NCBI GenBank assembly: GCA_036266155.1
Contig: DATANR010000343.1
Location: 1-44,297, forward strand
Reading direction: 5' to 3'
Source: SIAJ01 sp036266155
GTDB lineage: Bacteria; Planctomycetota; Planctomycetia; Gemmatales; Gemmataceae
DNA length: 44,297 nucleotides
Shown here: in pieces, positions 16,882 through 26,257 of the stretch
How the letters are laid out: the number at the start of each line of letters is the position of its first letter
Numbering within the stretch: position 1 is the stretch's first letter
Position numbers and translations under genes: made by a program
The notes under the pieces: model-generated
Seen by the model: only the letters and a program-made list of their open reading frames with translations
Databases searched by the model: none
What the model was told of the DNA's origin: nothing

Positions 16882-19008
16882 TCACTTCTTTTTCACCCCC
16901 AACTGATCGAACAGAAACGCATAAACGTCCGTCAATTCTTCCACGCGTTCCGACAGACCCGTGTCGAGGCCGTGGCCCGTGGAGGCGCTAGTGCGCAGGA
17001 GGATCGGGGCATCGCTCGACGTGGCCGCTTGCAGGCGGGCGACGATCTTGCGCGATTGCAAGGGATCGACGCGCGGGTCGTTGGCGCCGGTCAGAAACAG
17101 CGTCGCCGGGTACTTAGTGCCATCCTTCACGTGGTGATACGGCGAATAGGCGAGCAGCGCTTTGAACTGGTCCGCGTCCTTGACGGAGCCGAACTCGGGC
17201 ACGTTGAACGCACCGTTCGACGACAACTCCACGCGCAGCATGTCGTAGATGCCGACGTGTGTCACCACGCACTTCATCAAGTCGGGGTGTTGCGTCAGCG
17301 TCGCCCCCATGAGCAGGCCGCCGTTGCTGCCGCCTTCGATGGCCATGCGGGCCGACGAGGTGTACTTGCGATCGATCAGGTGCTTGCAGCCGGCCGCGAA
17401 GTCGTCGAAGACGTTTTGCTTGCGGGTCAAGCGGCCCGCGTCGTGCCATTCCTCGCCGTACTCGGCTCCGCCGCGGAGGTTGACGACCGCCACGATCACG
17501 CCCTTGTCGAAGAGCACGCGTCGCGCGCCATTGAAGCCGGGCTCGATGCTGATCGCGTAGCCGCCGTAGCCGGTTACCAGGCACGGGTCGGTGCCGTCAA
17601 GCTTCGCTCCCTTGGGGATCAGAATGTTGACGGGGACCTTGGTGCCATCCTTGCTCGTCGCGAACTCACGCTCGACGCGGATGTCGCCAAAGTCCACGGG
17701 CGGTTTTTGGTTGAGCGGCGTCGCAGTGGTCTCTCGCGCCTTGGCATGAAAGAGGAACTGCCCCGTCGGTTCCACGAACGAAGCGCCGGCGAAGATGATG
17801 TCGTCGCCGGCGAGCGGCGTGAGATCGTGGGCGGCCGATACTGGCGGCCGGCTCGGGCCGGCGAGCGGCTTGCCTTGCAAATCGAACACGCGAACCTCGG
17901 ATGGGCCGCCGAGTTGATAGAGCGCATAGATGCGGTCCTCGGTCGCGACGACGGTTGGCTTGCCATAGAAATCGGTGACGATCGTGTCTTTGCCCTCGGG
18001 CACTAGCGTGCGCGCGGATCGCCAGTCGAGATCGGTGCCGAGTCGGATAAGTTTGCCACGGGGAGCGTCTTGCCGCGAAACGGCAAGCAGTTCACCGTTG
18101 GGCAGGAAGTTTGCCTGAACGAGTCGATCCTTGAACGTGCTGAATTGCCGGTAAGTGCCGTCGGGTTCACGCAAGTAAAACGCGAACTCGCCGCCGTCGC
18201 CGTTCTGGGCGCTGACGAGCAACCGGCCGGTCGGGTTGTGCATCGTCAGACGCATCTCGACGATGCGCGGCAAGTCTTTGCCGAGTTCGAAGCGATCCTT
18301 CTCGGTCGCGGTGCCGAGAGCGTGGAAGTAGACCTGCTGATAGAAGTCACGGTCCTCTTCGGGGCGTTCCTTGCCGCGCGGATAGCGCGTGTAGTAGAAG
18401 CCCTTGCCGTCCGGCGCCCAGGCGAGATCGCCGCCGGCCGTGCCGTTCTGCACGCGGGGGATGACCTCGTGGACTTCCTTGCCCGTGGCCGTGTCGTAGA
18501 TGTGCACGTCGCCGCTCTCGCTGCCGTTCTTGGAGAGCGATACCGCGACGAGCGATCCATCCGGCGAGGGGACATACCAATCGATGGCGGTCGTTCCCTT
18601 GGCATCAATGGTGCTCGGATCGACGAGGGTGCGGGCCTCATCCGGCTTGTCCGGACTCGGCAATACGACGAGAAATGGCTGCTCCTTCGGCGGCTGCCGG
18701 CGAATCGCGAAGAGCTTGCCGGCCCGATATTGCAGGTTGCCGTGCGTCGTGATCTTGGCGGCAATCACGGCCTTGATGTTGAGACGCAGGACGTCGGTGT
18801 CGGGAAGCTTGTCGAGATACGCACGGGCATACTTGTTCTGCGCCTCGCTCCACGCCTGGACGGCCTTGTCGTTGCCATCCTCGAGCCAACGATACGGGTC
18901 GACGACGGACGTGCCGTGATAGGTGTCCGTGACCGCCTTAGTCGGCGTCGCGGGTGGTGCCGCGAGCAGCGTGGTGGGCAGAAGAGCAAGGAGCACAGAG
19001 CGCGTCAT
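16882..19008 (-). CDS. Prolyl oligopeptidase family serine peptidase (S9A)
   Basis: The protein has 708 residues with a cleavable signal (1-17, ending LLAA), so it probably works in the periplasm. The N-terminal part has DPYRWLEDGNDKAVQAW, a hallmark of S9A enzymes, followed by a seven-bladed propeller (about 75-420). The alpha/beta hydrolase domain carries GGSNGGLL (Ser561), an Asp in GANDPRVDP (near 644) and His679 in STGHG. It cleaves short peptides after proline. Length and motif order are those of full-size enzymes. The upstream gap to 19370 is shared with a divergent gene. Confidence 0.95.
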   Translation of the reverse strand: MTRSVLLALLPTTLLAAPPATPTKAVTDTYHGTSVVDPYRWLEDGNDKAVQAWSEAQNKYARAYLDKLPDTDVLRLNIKAVIAAKITTHGNLQYRAGKLFAIRRQPPKEQPFLVVLPSPDKPDEARTLVDPSTIDAKGTTAIDWYVPSPDGSLVAVSLSKNGSESGDVHIYDTATGKEVHEVIPRVQNGTAGGDLAWAPDGKGFYYTRYPRGKERPEEDRDFYQQVYFHALGTATEKDRFELGKDLPRIVEMRLTMHNPTGRLLVSAQNGDGGEFAFYLREPDGTYRQFSTFKDRLVQANFLPNGELLAVSRQDAPRGKLIRLGTDLDWRSARTLVPEGKDTIVTDFYGKPTVVATEDRIYALYQLGGPSEVRVFDLQGKPLAGPSRPPVSAAHDLTPLAGDDIIFAGASFVEPTGQFLFHAKARETTATPLNQKPPVDFGDIRVEREFATSKDGTKVPVNILIPKGAKLDGTDPCLVTGYGGYAISIEPGFNGARRVLFDKGVIVAVVNLRGGAEYGEEWHDAGRLTRKQNVFDDFAAGCKHLIDRKYTSSARMAIEGGSNGGLLMGATLTQHPDLMKCVVTHVGIYDMLRVELSSNGAFNVPEFGSVKDADQFKALLAYSPYHHVKDGTKYPATLFLTGANDPRVDPLQSRKIVARLQAATSSDAPILLRTSASTGHGLDTGLSERVEELTDVYAFLFDQLGVKKK

Positions 19009-19036
19009 GACGGAACTCTTGTGGATTGAGCCGTCG

Positions 19037-19107
19037 GAGCCCGAAGCGGGAGCGCGGGCGACGACGCCCCCAAGTTTCGCCGTCGCCCGCGCTTCCGCTT
19101 CGGGCTC
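19037..19107. repeat. Palindromic element family B, copy 3, in a divergent gap
   Basis: The arms 19037-19063 and 19081-19107 pair at 26 of 27 positions. The arm reads GAGCCCGAAGCG, then a variable step, then GCGGGCGACG, matching the order in the copies at 11568 and 39656. It lies between two gene starts (19008 minus and 19370 plus), so it cannot terminate either gene in the usual way. Confidence 0.85.
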
Positions 19108-19369
19108 GGGCTAACTTGTTTCCCCCGCTTACCAGGGGCAGTTATCCGACGGCAATTCGATCTTCGATGACAGTTTATCTACTTTCGCATTCTCCAGCGC
19201 GCGGTTGCAATTTGCGGGAGACGGGCTATTGGTCGGCCCGGAATCCGCCGGGGTCCGTTCATCGGTGGATGTACATTCCGCACGGTTCCGGTGCCGATAA
19301 TCATTGCTGAGTTTGCCGATTGTGCGGGTCCGATCGGGGGACGCGTACGTGCAACGCGAAAGGAATCGC

Positions 19370-21736
19370 ATGACGATCAATAGCCGCCTGCGCGTGGATA
19401 CGCTCGAAGCTCGTGATGTGCCCGCCGGCGATCTGGCTTATGCGATCCAGCTCACGGGTCTGCCGGCCTCGGCCAATCTGCGCGTCGCGGCCGACCCGAT
19501 TGGCAACACGTATGTGACCGGCACGTTCACCGGCACGCTCGATCTCGATCCAACGACCACCGGCATCGCCAACGTCATCAGCAAGGGCGGGACCGACGTC
19601 TTCGTCGCCAAATACAGCGTCACCGGCGCGCTCGTTTGGGCCAAGAGCCTGGGCGGCACGGCCAACGAGACGGTCGCGGACATCGGCTACGATGCCGCGG
19701 GCAACGTCTACATCGGCGGCACCTTCCAGGGGGCCGTCGACTTCAATCCGAATCCCAATGTCACCGCCACGATCACTGCGGCCGACGGCGGGTCCGGCTA
19801 TGTCTGGAAGCTCGATTACTACGGCAACTTGTTTATGGCCCGCACCATCGACGGCACCAGCGCGATCAGCGCGCTCGCCGTCGACACAGGCGGCAACATC
19901 ACGACGACGGGCACCTTCAAGGGCACGACCGACTTCGATCCGTCCGACGCGGGCACGACCAACCTCACCACGATCAACGACAACGGGGCTGCCTTCGCGT
20001 GGAAGCTCTGGAGCAACGGGGCATTTGCCTGGGCCAAGAAGTTCGAGACGACGGGCACGATCGAAACGCCGAACGTCGCCGTCGACGGGGCAGCGAACAC
20101 GTACATCGCGGGCCGGTTCACGGGCGTCGCCGATCTCGATCCATCCGACACCGCCAAGGCCTCGTTCGCGGCCGGCACCGCCTGGACGCCGTTCGTCGTC
20201 AAGCTGGCGGGACAGGGCGACCTCGTGTGGGCCAAGACCGTTAACACCGTGTCACAGGTCAACGGCGCAACCAATCAGATCACAGGGTTGGGCATCGACT
20301 CGATTGGCAACGTCTACGCGGCCGGCGTGTATGCCGGCACGCTCGACTTCGATCCGAGTGCCGCGACCGTCGCGATGACGAGCAATGGCAGCGGCAGCGA
20401 CGGCTTCGTGATGAAGCTCGGCGGCGACGGCAACCTGCGCTGGGCGCGGAGCTTCGGCGGCGCGAGCGCGGAGACGATCGCCGACCTGTTCGTCGACAAG
20501 GCCGGCAACACCTACACGACGGGCACATTTACCGGCGTCGCCGACTTTGATCCGAGCACGAATGTCGTGAACCTCGTCAGCGGCTCCGGCGACAGCGATG
20601 CCTTCATTCTCAAGCTCTCCACGTTTGGCAACCTGATGTACACCCGTTCGCTCGGCGGCGGGATCAGTACGACGAAGCCGACAGCCATCTGGGCCGACGG
20701 GGCCGGCAACATGACGATCGCCGGCACGTTTATCGGCTGGGCCGACCTTGATCCGTCGAACGTGTTGACGCCCGTCAACGGCGGCGCCAAATCCGGCTTC
20801 ATCGTCCGCATCACGCCGAAGCCGACGGCCTTGATCGGCCCTGGCAACACGGCGCCCATCAACGCGACCGCGGGCGGGCCTTACATCATCAATGAAGGCC
20901 AGGGCCTGACTGTCACCGCGTCGGCAACTGACATGGATAAGGACAAGCTGATCTATAACTGGGACCTGAACGGCGACGGCACATTCGGCGACGCGTTCGG
21001 GACCACGGTGACGGTGACGCCCGCCCAGATGGCCACCCTCGGCATGGCTGATGGCAACGGCGTACCGCGGATGATCCACGTGCGCATCAAGGACGGCGTG
21101 AACATGGCGACCGAGGCCATCGCGTCGCTGACGATCAACGACGTGGCCCCGACGGCCAAACTCGTCGCTCCCGCGAAGGGCACGGAAGGCTTCCGCCCGC
21201 TCATCACGGTGGTGCCGACCGGCGACGCGTCGCCCGCCGATCTCAAGGCAGGAATGCGGTATAGCTACGACTTCAACTACGACGGTGTCTGGGACCTCGG
21301 CGACGGCGCGACTTACACGGGCTCGGTGGCCACGGCCAGCCTGAAGATCCCGGCCGCGTTCCTGCCTGATTCGGGACCGATCGCCGTCCGCGTGCGCGTG
21401 TTCGACAAAGACGGCGCCTACGTCGACAAGACGGCGACCATCGACATTCAGAACCAGGCGCCGACCGCCACCTTCAGCATGGTCGGCGGCGTGGCGTACG
21501 TTGGCCAGCCGGTCAAGTTCCAGTTCACGAACGCCGTCGATTCGCCGCTCGACACGCAAGCCGGCTTCCAGTACGGCTTCGACTTTGACAACGACGGCAT
21601 CTTTGAAGTCCAAAGCAAGACCCCGTCGACGACGTTCACCTTCTCCGCCCGCGGCACGTACACGATCAAGGGCGCCATCGCCGACCAGGACGGGGCATTC
21701 ACGGTCTACACGCTGATGGTGAATGTGCCGTATTGA
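19370..21736 (+). CDS. Exported SBBP-type beta-propeller protein with PKD-like domains
   Basis: The protein has 788 residues from ATG 19370, which has AAAGGA six bases upstream. It begins with a short basic stretch and LEARDVPAG, a tag common at the start of large planctomycete surface proteins, rather than a classical signal peptide. Seven repeats follow (about 20-480), each with a GNTYVTGTFTG-like strand and a DLDP or DFDP end: a seven-bladed propeller of SBBP type. After it come PKD/cadherin-like beta domains (about 495-788) with calcium-type motifs such as DMDKDKLIYNWDLNGDG and DFDNDGIF. A surface or extracellular binding role is likely. A terminator follows at 21758. Confidence 0.82.
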   Translation: MTINSRLRVDTLEARDVPAGDLAYAIQLTGLPASANLRVAADPIGNTYVTGTFTGTLDLDPTTTGIANVISKGGTDVFVAKYSVTGALVWAKSLGGTANETVADIGYDAAGNVYIGGTFQGAVDFNPNPNVTATITAADGGSGYVWKLDYYGNLFMARTIDGTSAISALAVDTGGNITTTGTFKGTTDFDPSDAGTTNLTTINDNGAAFAWKLWSNGAFAWAKKFETTGTIETPNVAVDGAANTYIAGRFTGVADLDPSDTAKASFAAGTAWTPFVVKLAGQGDLVWAKTVNTVSQVNGATNQITGLGIDSIGNVYAAGVYAGTLDFDPSAATVAMTSNGSGSDGFVMKLGGDGNLRWARSFGGASAETIADLFVDKAGNTYTTGTFTGVADFDPSTNVVNLVSGSGDSDAFILKLSTFGNLMYTRSLGGGISTTKPTAIWADGAGNMTIAGTFIGWADLDPSNVLTPVNGGAKSGFIVRITPKPTALIGPGNTAPINATAGGPYIINEGQGLTVTASATDMDKDKLIYNWDLNGDGTFGDAFGTTVTVTPAQMATLGMADGNGVPRMIHVRIKDGVNMATEAIASLTINDVAPTAKLVAPAKGTEGFRPLITVVPTGDASPADLKAGMRYSYDFNYDGVWDLGDGATYTGSVATASLKIPAAFLPDSGPIAVRVRVFDKDGAYVDKTATIDIQNQAPTATFSMVGGVAYVGQPVKFQFTNAVDSPLDTQAGFQYGFDFDNDGIFEVQSKTPSTTFTFSARGTYTIKGAIADQDGAFTVYTLMVNVPY

Positions 21737-21757
21737 GAGCAGGCGACTCTGTTCAAC

Positions 21758-21806
21758 AAGCGAGCCGAATGGGCTGTGACAGGCCGATCCGGCTCGCTTT
21801 GTTTTG
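21758..21806 (+). terminator. Rho-independent terminator after the propeller gene
   Basis: AAGCGAGCCG (21758-21767) pairs with CGGCTCGCTT (21790-21799), and TGTTTTGG follows. It lies 21 bp after the stop at 21736. Confidence 0.75.
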
Positions 21807-21972
21807 GCATGCCGTGCGAGTCGCTCTTCTTTTAATGCGGCTTGCCGGCCGGCGAGAGCTTCTTGCGTCTCTCACTAATTCGCGTAACGTTGGTCACCCC
21901 GCCACTTGGCAAATTTGCGTGGCTCGGCAACGATAGACGCAACAAGCTCGAATCCCGTTCGGGAGGCCCGTC

Positions 21973-22242
21973 ATGATCCGCAACCTTGCCGTCCTGGCCG
22001 CGCTGTGCCTTACTGCGAACCTGGCCTGGTCCCAAGTTGACTCCCAGACGCCGCGCGTGGACGCCGATGGCAGCGTGCTGCCGGAGGGGGCCATCGCCAG
22101 GCTCGGGTTTTCTCGGTTCCGTTTCGATGGAGCGCTGTATTGTCCCATCGCGTTCGCGGACGATGGCAAGCTGTTGGCCACGGGCAACACGTCAAGCGTC
22201 TCCGTGTTCGAGACGGCCACTCACCTTGCAGTCATCGAATAG
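21973..22242 (+). pseudogene. Truncated WD40-repeat protein (N-terminal fragment)
   Basis: The 89 codons encode a signal peptide (1-20, ending WSQ), then a DADGSVLPEGAIARLG segment and FADDGKLLATGNTSSVSVFE, the opening of the first WD40 blade. The same opening starts large WD40 proteins in Gemmata relatives. A TAG at 22240 ends it after one blade, and nothing WD40-like continues in any frame downstream. It is read as a gene remnant. Confidence 0.75.
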
Positions 22243-22406
22243 CGGCTTGAGTAAGGCCACAACATCGACCGCTTTCTTCATAAGAGGTGCTCCGCGATGT
22301 TGTCCCTAACGAGATAGCTCGCCCGCGGCGGCCGCTGGAGAGGCGTTGAACCGCGAAAGTCTGTGATGCCGCCGCGGTCAGGTGCAACTGGTAGTCCGGC
22401 GTTTCG

Positions 22407-22628
22407 TCAGGATGCCTCGGCCGCGCGACCCGACAGATCGCCGATGACTTGGTTCACGCCTTCGTGGTTGAAGAACACCGGCACGCCGCCCGGCGAGATA
22501 AGGATCGCAACGCCCTCGCCCACCGCAAGGATGTTGGGGCGATCGACTTCGTACCGATCCCCAGCCATCAGTGCCACCGTGAACGGCTTGAACGGCCTCC
22601 GGTTCTGGAACGCCGCTAAACGTATCGG
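22407..22628 (-). pseudogene. Remnant of a small conserved planctomycete protein
   Basis: The open frame reads LAAFQNRRPFKPFTVAL, then MAGDRYEVDRPNILAVG and a hydrophobic strand ending before a TGA at 22407-22409. The RRPFKPF...DGRxYEVxRP pattern is a small family frequent in planctomycetes. The conserved start is cut off by an in-frame TAG at 22629-22631; the only ATG (22568) lies inside the conserved domain and would leave 53 residues. A lost start or frameshift is most likely. Alternatively a short product is made from 22568. Confidence 0.6.
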
Positions 22629-23066
22629 CTACTTGGCGGCACACGGCCGGATATTCCTCAGCCGCGACACCCGGAACGTCGAAGGTCAGTCGTCCGCTGC
22701 TGTCTCACCACATTCCCATCCACATCGCGCCTCTGATGGCCAAACTTGTTATTCCCGTGCGCTTGCGCTCGGTATCGCGGCACGGCGCGCCGTAACTCGG
22801 CTGCGCGCTGTAACCCGTCCCATTTCATCACGCCGAACATTCCAGTGTCAAGAACCTTCAGACAACGCTCGGAATTATTCGCCTTGCAACGATTACCGCA
22901 AAAGCACTTACCTCGCGATCAAATCTTCGAAGCACTGCGATCTCGTCCCTTGCCACGCAACCAACACCGTTCTCAACCCAACAGACGGGCTTTCATTGCG
23001 CACGAATTTGTTTTCGTATGTTTTTCACAAGCGACTGTTTTCAACGGAGTTGTGACGACAGATCGG

Positions 23067-23106
23067 CAGAGATTGCCAAACCCCTATATGTGTCTGGCAA
23101 TCTCTG
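23067..23106. repeat. Perfect 12-bp hairpin
   Basis: CAGAGATTGCCA (23067-23078) pairs with TGGCAATCTCTG (23095-23106) around a 16-base loop. A third partial copy of TGGCAATCT follows at once. No T-run follows on the plus strand. It lies 74 bp beyond the stop of the minus-strand gene at 23180. Confidence 0.7.
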
Positions 23107-23179
23107 TTGGCAATCTTAGAAATCTGCAGCGAAACGAAACGCATTTCGCGCCGTCGCGGCGCGTCAATTGGAGCCAACA

Positions 23180-23602
23180 TCACCCGGCGCGCGACAGCAC
23201 CCACGCAAACAGCGCCACCCACGTCGCCGCGAACAAGAGTGGCACAAGGAACGCCAGGGGGCGTGAGATCGACAGGCCGTCGGTGCGACCGCGGCCCGCG
23301 AAGGCGGCCAGTGTGCGCCCGTATTCCGGAACGACTTGCTTGATCTGGTCGTTCACATGCACGCAGTAGCGCCAGTGCCGGGCCTGCACGCCGAGCCAGA
23401 GCAGCGTGAAGGCCAGGGCCACCGCCGTCAGGGGCACGAATACGCCGAGGGCCGGTTCTTTCTGATAGAGAATGGCGAACACGCCCAGAAGGCCGATCTG
23501 CATGGCCGAAAAGTAATTCAGCCGATCGTGAAACAGCTTCTCCTCGTGCATGCCGTGTTGCCACAGGCGGTTGACCTCGTCGGTTTCGGGGCGCATGGAC
23601 AT
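23180..23602 (-). CDS. Small multi-spanning membrane protein
   Basis: The protein has 140 residues. An acidic, His-rich N-terminus (WQHGMHEEKLFHDRLNYF) is followed by two closely spaced hydrophobic spans (about 33-50 and 54-72), a soluble loop, and a third span near the end (about 112-136). The N-terminal HEEKLFHDR pattern recurs in small bacterial membrane proteins of unknown role. Codon use is like its neighbours. It is divergent from transketolase. Confidence 0.75.
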   Translation of the reverse strand: MSMRPETDEVNRLWQHGMHEEKLFHDRLNYFSAMQIGLLGVFAILYQKEPALGVFVPLTAVALAFTLLWLGVQARHWRYCVHVNDQIKQVVPEYGRTLAAFAGRGRTDGLSISRPLAFLVPLLFAATWVALFAWVLSRAG

Positions 23603-23743
23603 GACGGGACTGTGCCAATTGAGTGCGGGCCGATTCCATGATACGCGGCGACCGGCGTGCCTCGCCCGGTTGCTCGCCTACCATACAAAATGTCCCTGAC
23701 GTCAGTTAGACCGCAAATTCATCGCAGCGCCACTGGAACCGCC

Positions 23744-25789
23744 ATGCCGAGCATCGACGACCTCTGCGTCAACACCATCCGCACCCTGTCGATGGACGCC
23801 GTCCAACAGGCGAATTCCGGCCATCCGGGGGCGCCGATGGGTTTGGCGCCGGTGGCATACACGTTGTTTCAGGAGGTCATCAACTTCGATCCGGCGTTTC
23901 CGCAGTGGCCGAACCGCGACCGGTTCATCCTGTCGGCCGGCCATGCTTCGATGTTGCTGTACTCGATCTTGCACTTGATCGGCGTCAAACAACTCGACGC
24001 CGACGGCAAGCCGACGGGCGAACTTGCGGTGACACTCGACCAGATCAAGAAGTTTCGTCAGCTCCATAGTCGCACCCCGGGCCATCCCGAATCGTTCATC
24101 ACAAGCGGCGCCGAGACGACGACAGGCCCGCTCGGTCAAGGGCTCGGCAACAGCGTCGGCGTCGCGATCGCCGGTCGCTGGCTGGCACAGCACTTCAACA
24201 AGCCGAACGCCAAGCTATTTGATTACCACGTCTACACGATCTGTGGCGACGGCGACTTGATGGAGGGCATTTCGGGCGAAGCTGCCTCGTTGGCCGGCCA
24301 TCTGAAATTGTCGAATCTGACGTGGATTTACGACAGCAATCGCATCACGATCGACGGCAAGACCGATCTGGCGTTTAGCGAAGACGTGTCGAGTCGATTC
24401 CAGGGTTACCGTTGGAATGTGCTGCACGTATCCGACGCCAACGACCGCGGCGCCATTGCGGCAGCGATCCAGGTGGCGAAGGGCACGCTCGATCGGCCGA
24501 CCCTCATCATCGTCGACAGCCACATCGGCTACGGCGCCCCGCACAAGCAGGACACGTCGGACGCGCACGGCGAACCGCTGGGCGAGGATGAGGTCAAGGC
24601 TGCCAAGCGTTTCTATGGTTGGCCGGAGAATGAGAAATTCCTGGTTCCCGACGGCGTGCGCGAGCACTTTGCGGCGGGTGTCGGCGCGCGCGGCGCTCGG
24701 GCTCATCAAGCGTGGGCAGCGACGTTCGAGCGCTACAAGGCCGACCATCCGGACCTGGCCCGCGAATTAGAGTTGATGGTGCATCGCGACTTGCCGGCCG
24801 GTTGGGACCAGGATCTGCCGACGTTCCCGGCCGACGCGAAGGGACTGGCGACGCGCGATTCCGGCGGCAAAGTGCTCAACGCGCTCGCGAAGAACGTGCC
24901 CTGGTTGATCGGCGGCGCGGCCGACCTGGCCAAATCGACGAAGACGACATTGAAATTCGATGGGGCCGGCGACTTCTCGGCGACCGAGGCCGGCCGCAAT
25001 CTACATTTCGGCATCCGCGAGCACGTGATGGGCTCGGTCCTGAATGGACTGGCCCTATCGAAGTTAAGGCCGTTTGGTTCCGGGTTCCTGATCTTCAGCG
25101 ACTACGGCCGGCCGGCAATTCGACTATCGGCGTTGATGGGCATGCCGACGATCCACGTGTTCACCCACGATTCCATTGGCGTCGGCGAGGATGGACCGAC
25201 GCATCAGCCGATCGAGCAAGCGATGTCGCTACGCGCAATCCCGAACATGTACGTGCTACGGCCCGGCGATGCGAACGAGGTGACTGAATGTTGGAAGATC
25301 ATCGCCAAGCTCCAACATAGCCCGACGTGCTTGTTGTTGACCCGCCAGGCGCTGCCCACGCTGGATCGAACGAAATACGCGCCGGCCGCCGGCGTCGCGA
25401 AGGGCGGTTATGTGTTGGCGGACGCGGCGGGCGGCAAGCCGGACGTGATCTTGATCGCGACCGGCAGCGAAGTGCCGCTGTGTGTCGAGGCGTACGAAAA
25501 GCTGACCGCCGAGGGAATCAAGGCCCGCGTGGTCAGCTTGCCGTCGTGGGAACTCTTCCAACAGCAGCCTCAGGATTACCGCGACGCGGTCATCCCGCCG
25601 TCGGTTTCGGCCCGAGTCACGGTCGAGATGGGTACTGTGCTCGGCTGGGAACGTTATGCCGGCTCAACGGGAACCATGCTGGGCATGCGCACCTTCGGCG
25701 CATCGGCACCCTTGAAAGATTTGCTCAAGGAGTTCGGCTTCTCGGCGGATGCGGTTTACCAGGCGGCAAAGAAACAACTGGGGAAGTGA
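23744..25789 (+). CDS. tkt: Transketolase
   Basis: The protein has 681 residues from ATG 23744; the frame is open to 23657 but the family begins at MPSIDDLCVNTIR. Visible family motifs are the GHPGAPMG substrate/thiamine region, GDGDLMEG with the metal-binding site followed by the IYDSNRITIDG strand, and HDSIGVGEDGPTHQP in the pyrimidine-binding domain. The C-terminal domain with ATGSEVPLCVEA is complete. It moves two-carbon units in the pentose phosphate path and complements gnd at 13569. A hairpin follows the stop. Confidence 0.97.
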   Translation: MPSIDDLCVNTIRTLSMDAVQQANSGHPGAPMGLAPVAYTLFQEVINFDPAFPQWPNRDRFILSAGHASMLLYSILHLIGVKQLDADGKPTGELAVTLDQIKKFRQLHSRTPGHPESFITSGAETTTGPLGQGLGNSVGVAIAGRWLAQHFNKPNAKLFDYHVYTICGDGDLMEGISGEAASLAGHLKLSNLTWIYDSNRITIDGKTDLAFSEDVSSRFQGYRWNVLHVSDANDRGAIAAAIQVAKGTLDRPTLIIVDSHIGYGAPHKQDTSDAHGEPLGEDEVKAAKRFYGWPENEKFLVPDGVREHFAAGVGARGARAHQAWAATFERYKADHPDLARELELMVHRDLPAGWDQDLPTFPADAKGLATRDSGGKVLNALAKNVPWLIGGAADLAKSTKTTLKFDGAGDFSATEAGRNLHFGIREHVMGSVLNGLALSKLRPFGSGFLIFSDYGRPAIRLSALMGMPTIHVFTHDSIGVGEDGPTHQPIEQAMSLRAIPNMYVLRPGDANEVTECWKIIAKLQHSPTCLLLTRQALPTLDRTKYAPAAGVAKGGYVLADAAGGKPDVILIATGSEVPLCVEAYEKLTAEGIKARVVSLPSWELFQQQPQDYRDAVIPPSVSARVTVEMGTVLGWERYAGSTGTMLGMRTFGASAPLKDLLKEFGFSADAVYQAAKKQLGK

Positions 25790-25796
25790 CCGACGA

Positions 25797-25828
25797 CCGG
25801 TGAGACGGGGCGATGCCCGCCTCACCGG
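25797..25828. terminator. Hairpin between convergent tkt and a small gene
   Basis: CCGGTGAG (25797-25804) pairs with CTCACCGG (25821-25828), with a further inner CGGG/CCCG pairing. It lies eight bases after the tkt stop and ten bases from the end of the minus-strand small gene. No T-run follows. Confidence 0.6.
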
Positions 25829-25838
25829 CAACAACTAC

Positions 25839-25973
25839 TTAGTCGCCCTCGCCTTCGTCGAACAGATCGTCCACATACGGCTCCGGCCCAATGATGTACT
25901 CGTGTTGTTGATTGCGCGGGTCGGCCCAATCCGCGTACGCAAAATCCGTGGCCGTGTCCAGCAACTCGAGCAT
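25839..25973 (-). CDS. Small acidic protein, 44 residues
   Basis: ATG 25973 is preceded by GGAGG six bases upstream, and TAA is at 25839-25841. The product is strongly acidic (14 Asp/Glu in 44), with FAYADWADPRNQQHEY in the middle and DDLFDEGEGD at the end, and has no signal or membrane span. Codon use matches real genes of this window. No family is recognised. Confidence 0.6.
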   Translation of the reverse strand: MLELLDTATDFAYADWADPRNQQHEYIIGPEPYVDDLFDEGEGD

Positions 25974-26257
25974 GTGCGCCCTCCAAGAAACGTGACTGAG
26001 GGGGTAGACACCACCGGCCGTCGCTCGGCCGGCAATTCCAGGGCTTTATGGGCGGGGCCCAGTCCTTGGCAGATGTGAACGACGCGATTATGCCCGCGAC
26101 CACGATCGCTTGCAAGATGATTCTGCCCGGCGCGCGCGGATTATTCGGAATGCACGATAACTTCGTCCGGTGCGGAAGAGCGGGCAGTCTGCGTGAGTTG
26201 CTCCGCCGTCGGTCGTCCCCTTATCATGACCTGATTACCTGACCGGAAAACTCCACC

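Larger units (their letters stand above)
22243..23179. other. Gap with decayed coding remnants
   Basis: No intact gene is seen over about 940 bases. The minus strand holds pieces in shifting frames: the fragment at 22407-22628, and just upstream in another frame a stretch beginning GRLTFDVPGVAAEEYPAV (about 22600-22700) that is bounded by a TGA. The stretch from 22860 on is less GC-rich and shows only the hairpin at 23067. A 230-codon plus-strand open frame here is antisense to the remnants and lacks family features. Confidence 0.6.

Noticed and set aside
20252..21613. 453-codon minus-strand frame opposite the propeller gene
   Set aside because: Antisense shadow produced by high GC and repeats.
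22363..23055. 230-codon plus-strand frame in the decayed gap
   Set aside because: It is antisense to recognisable minus-strand remnants, with odd composition and no ribosome site.
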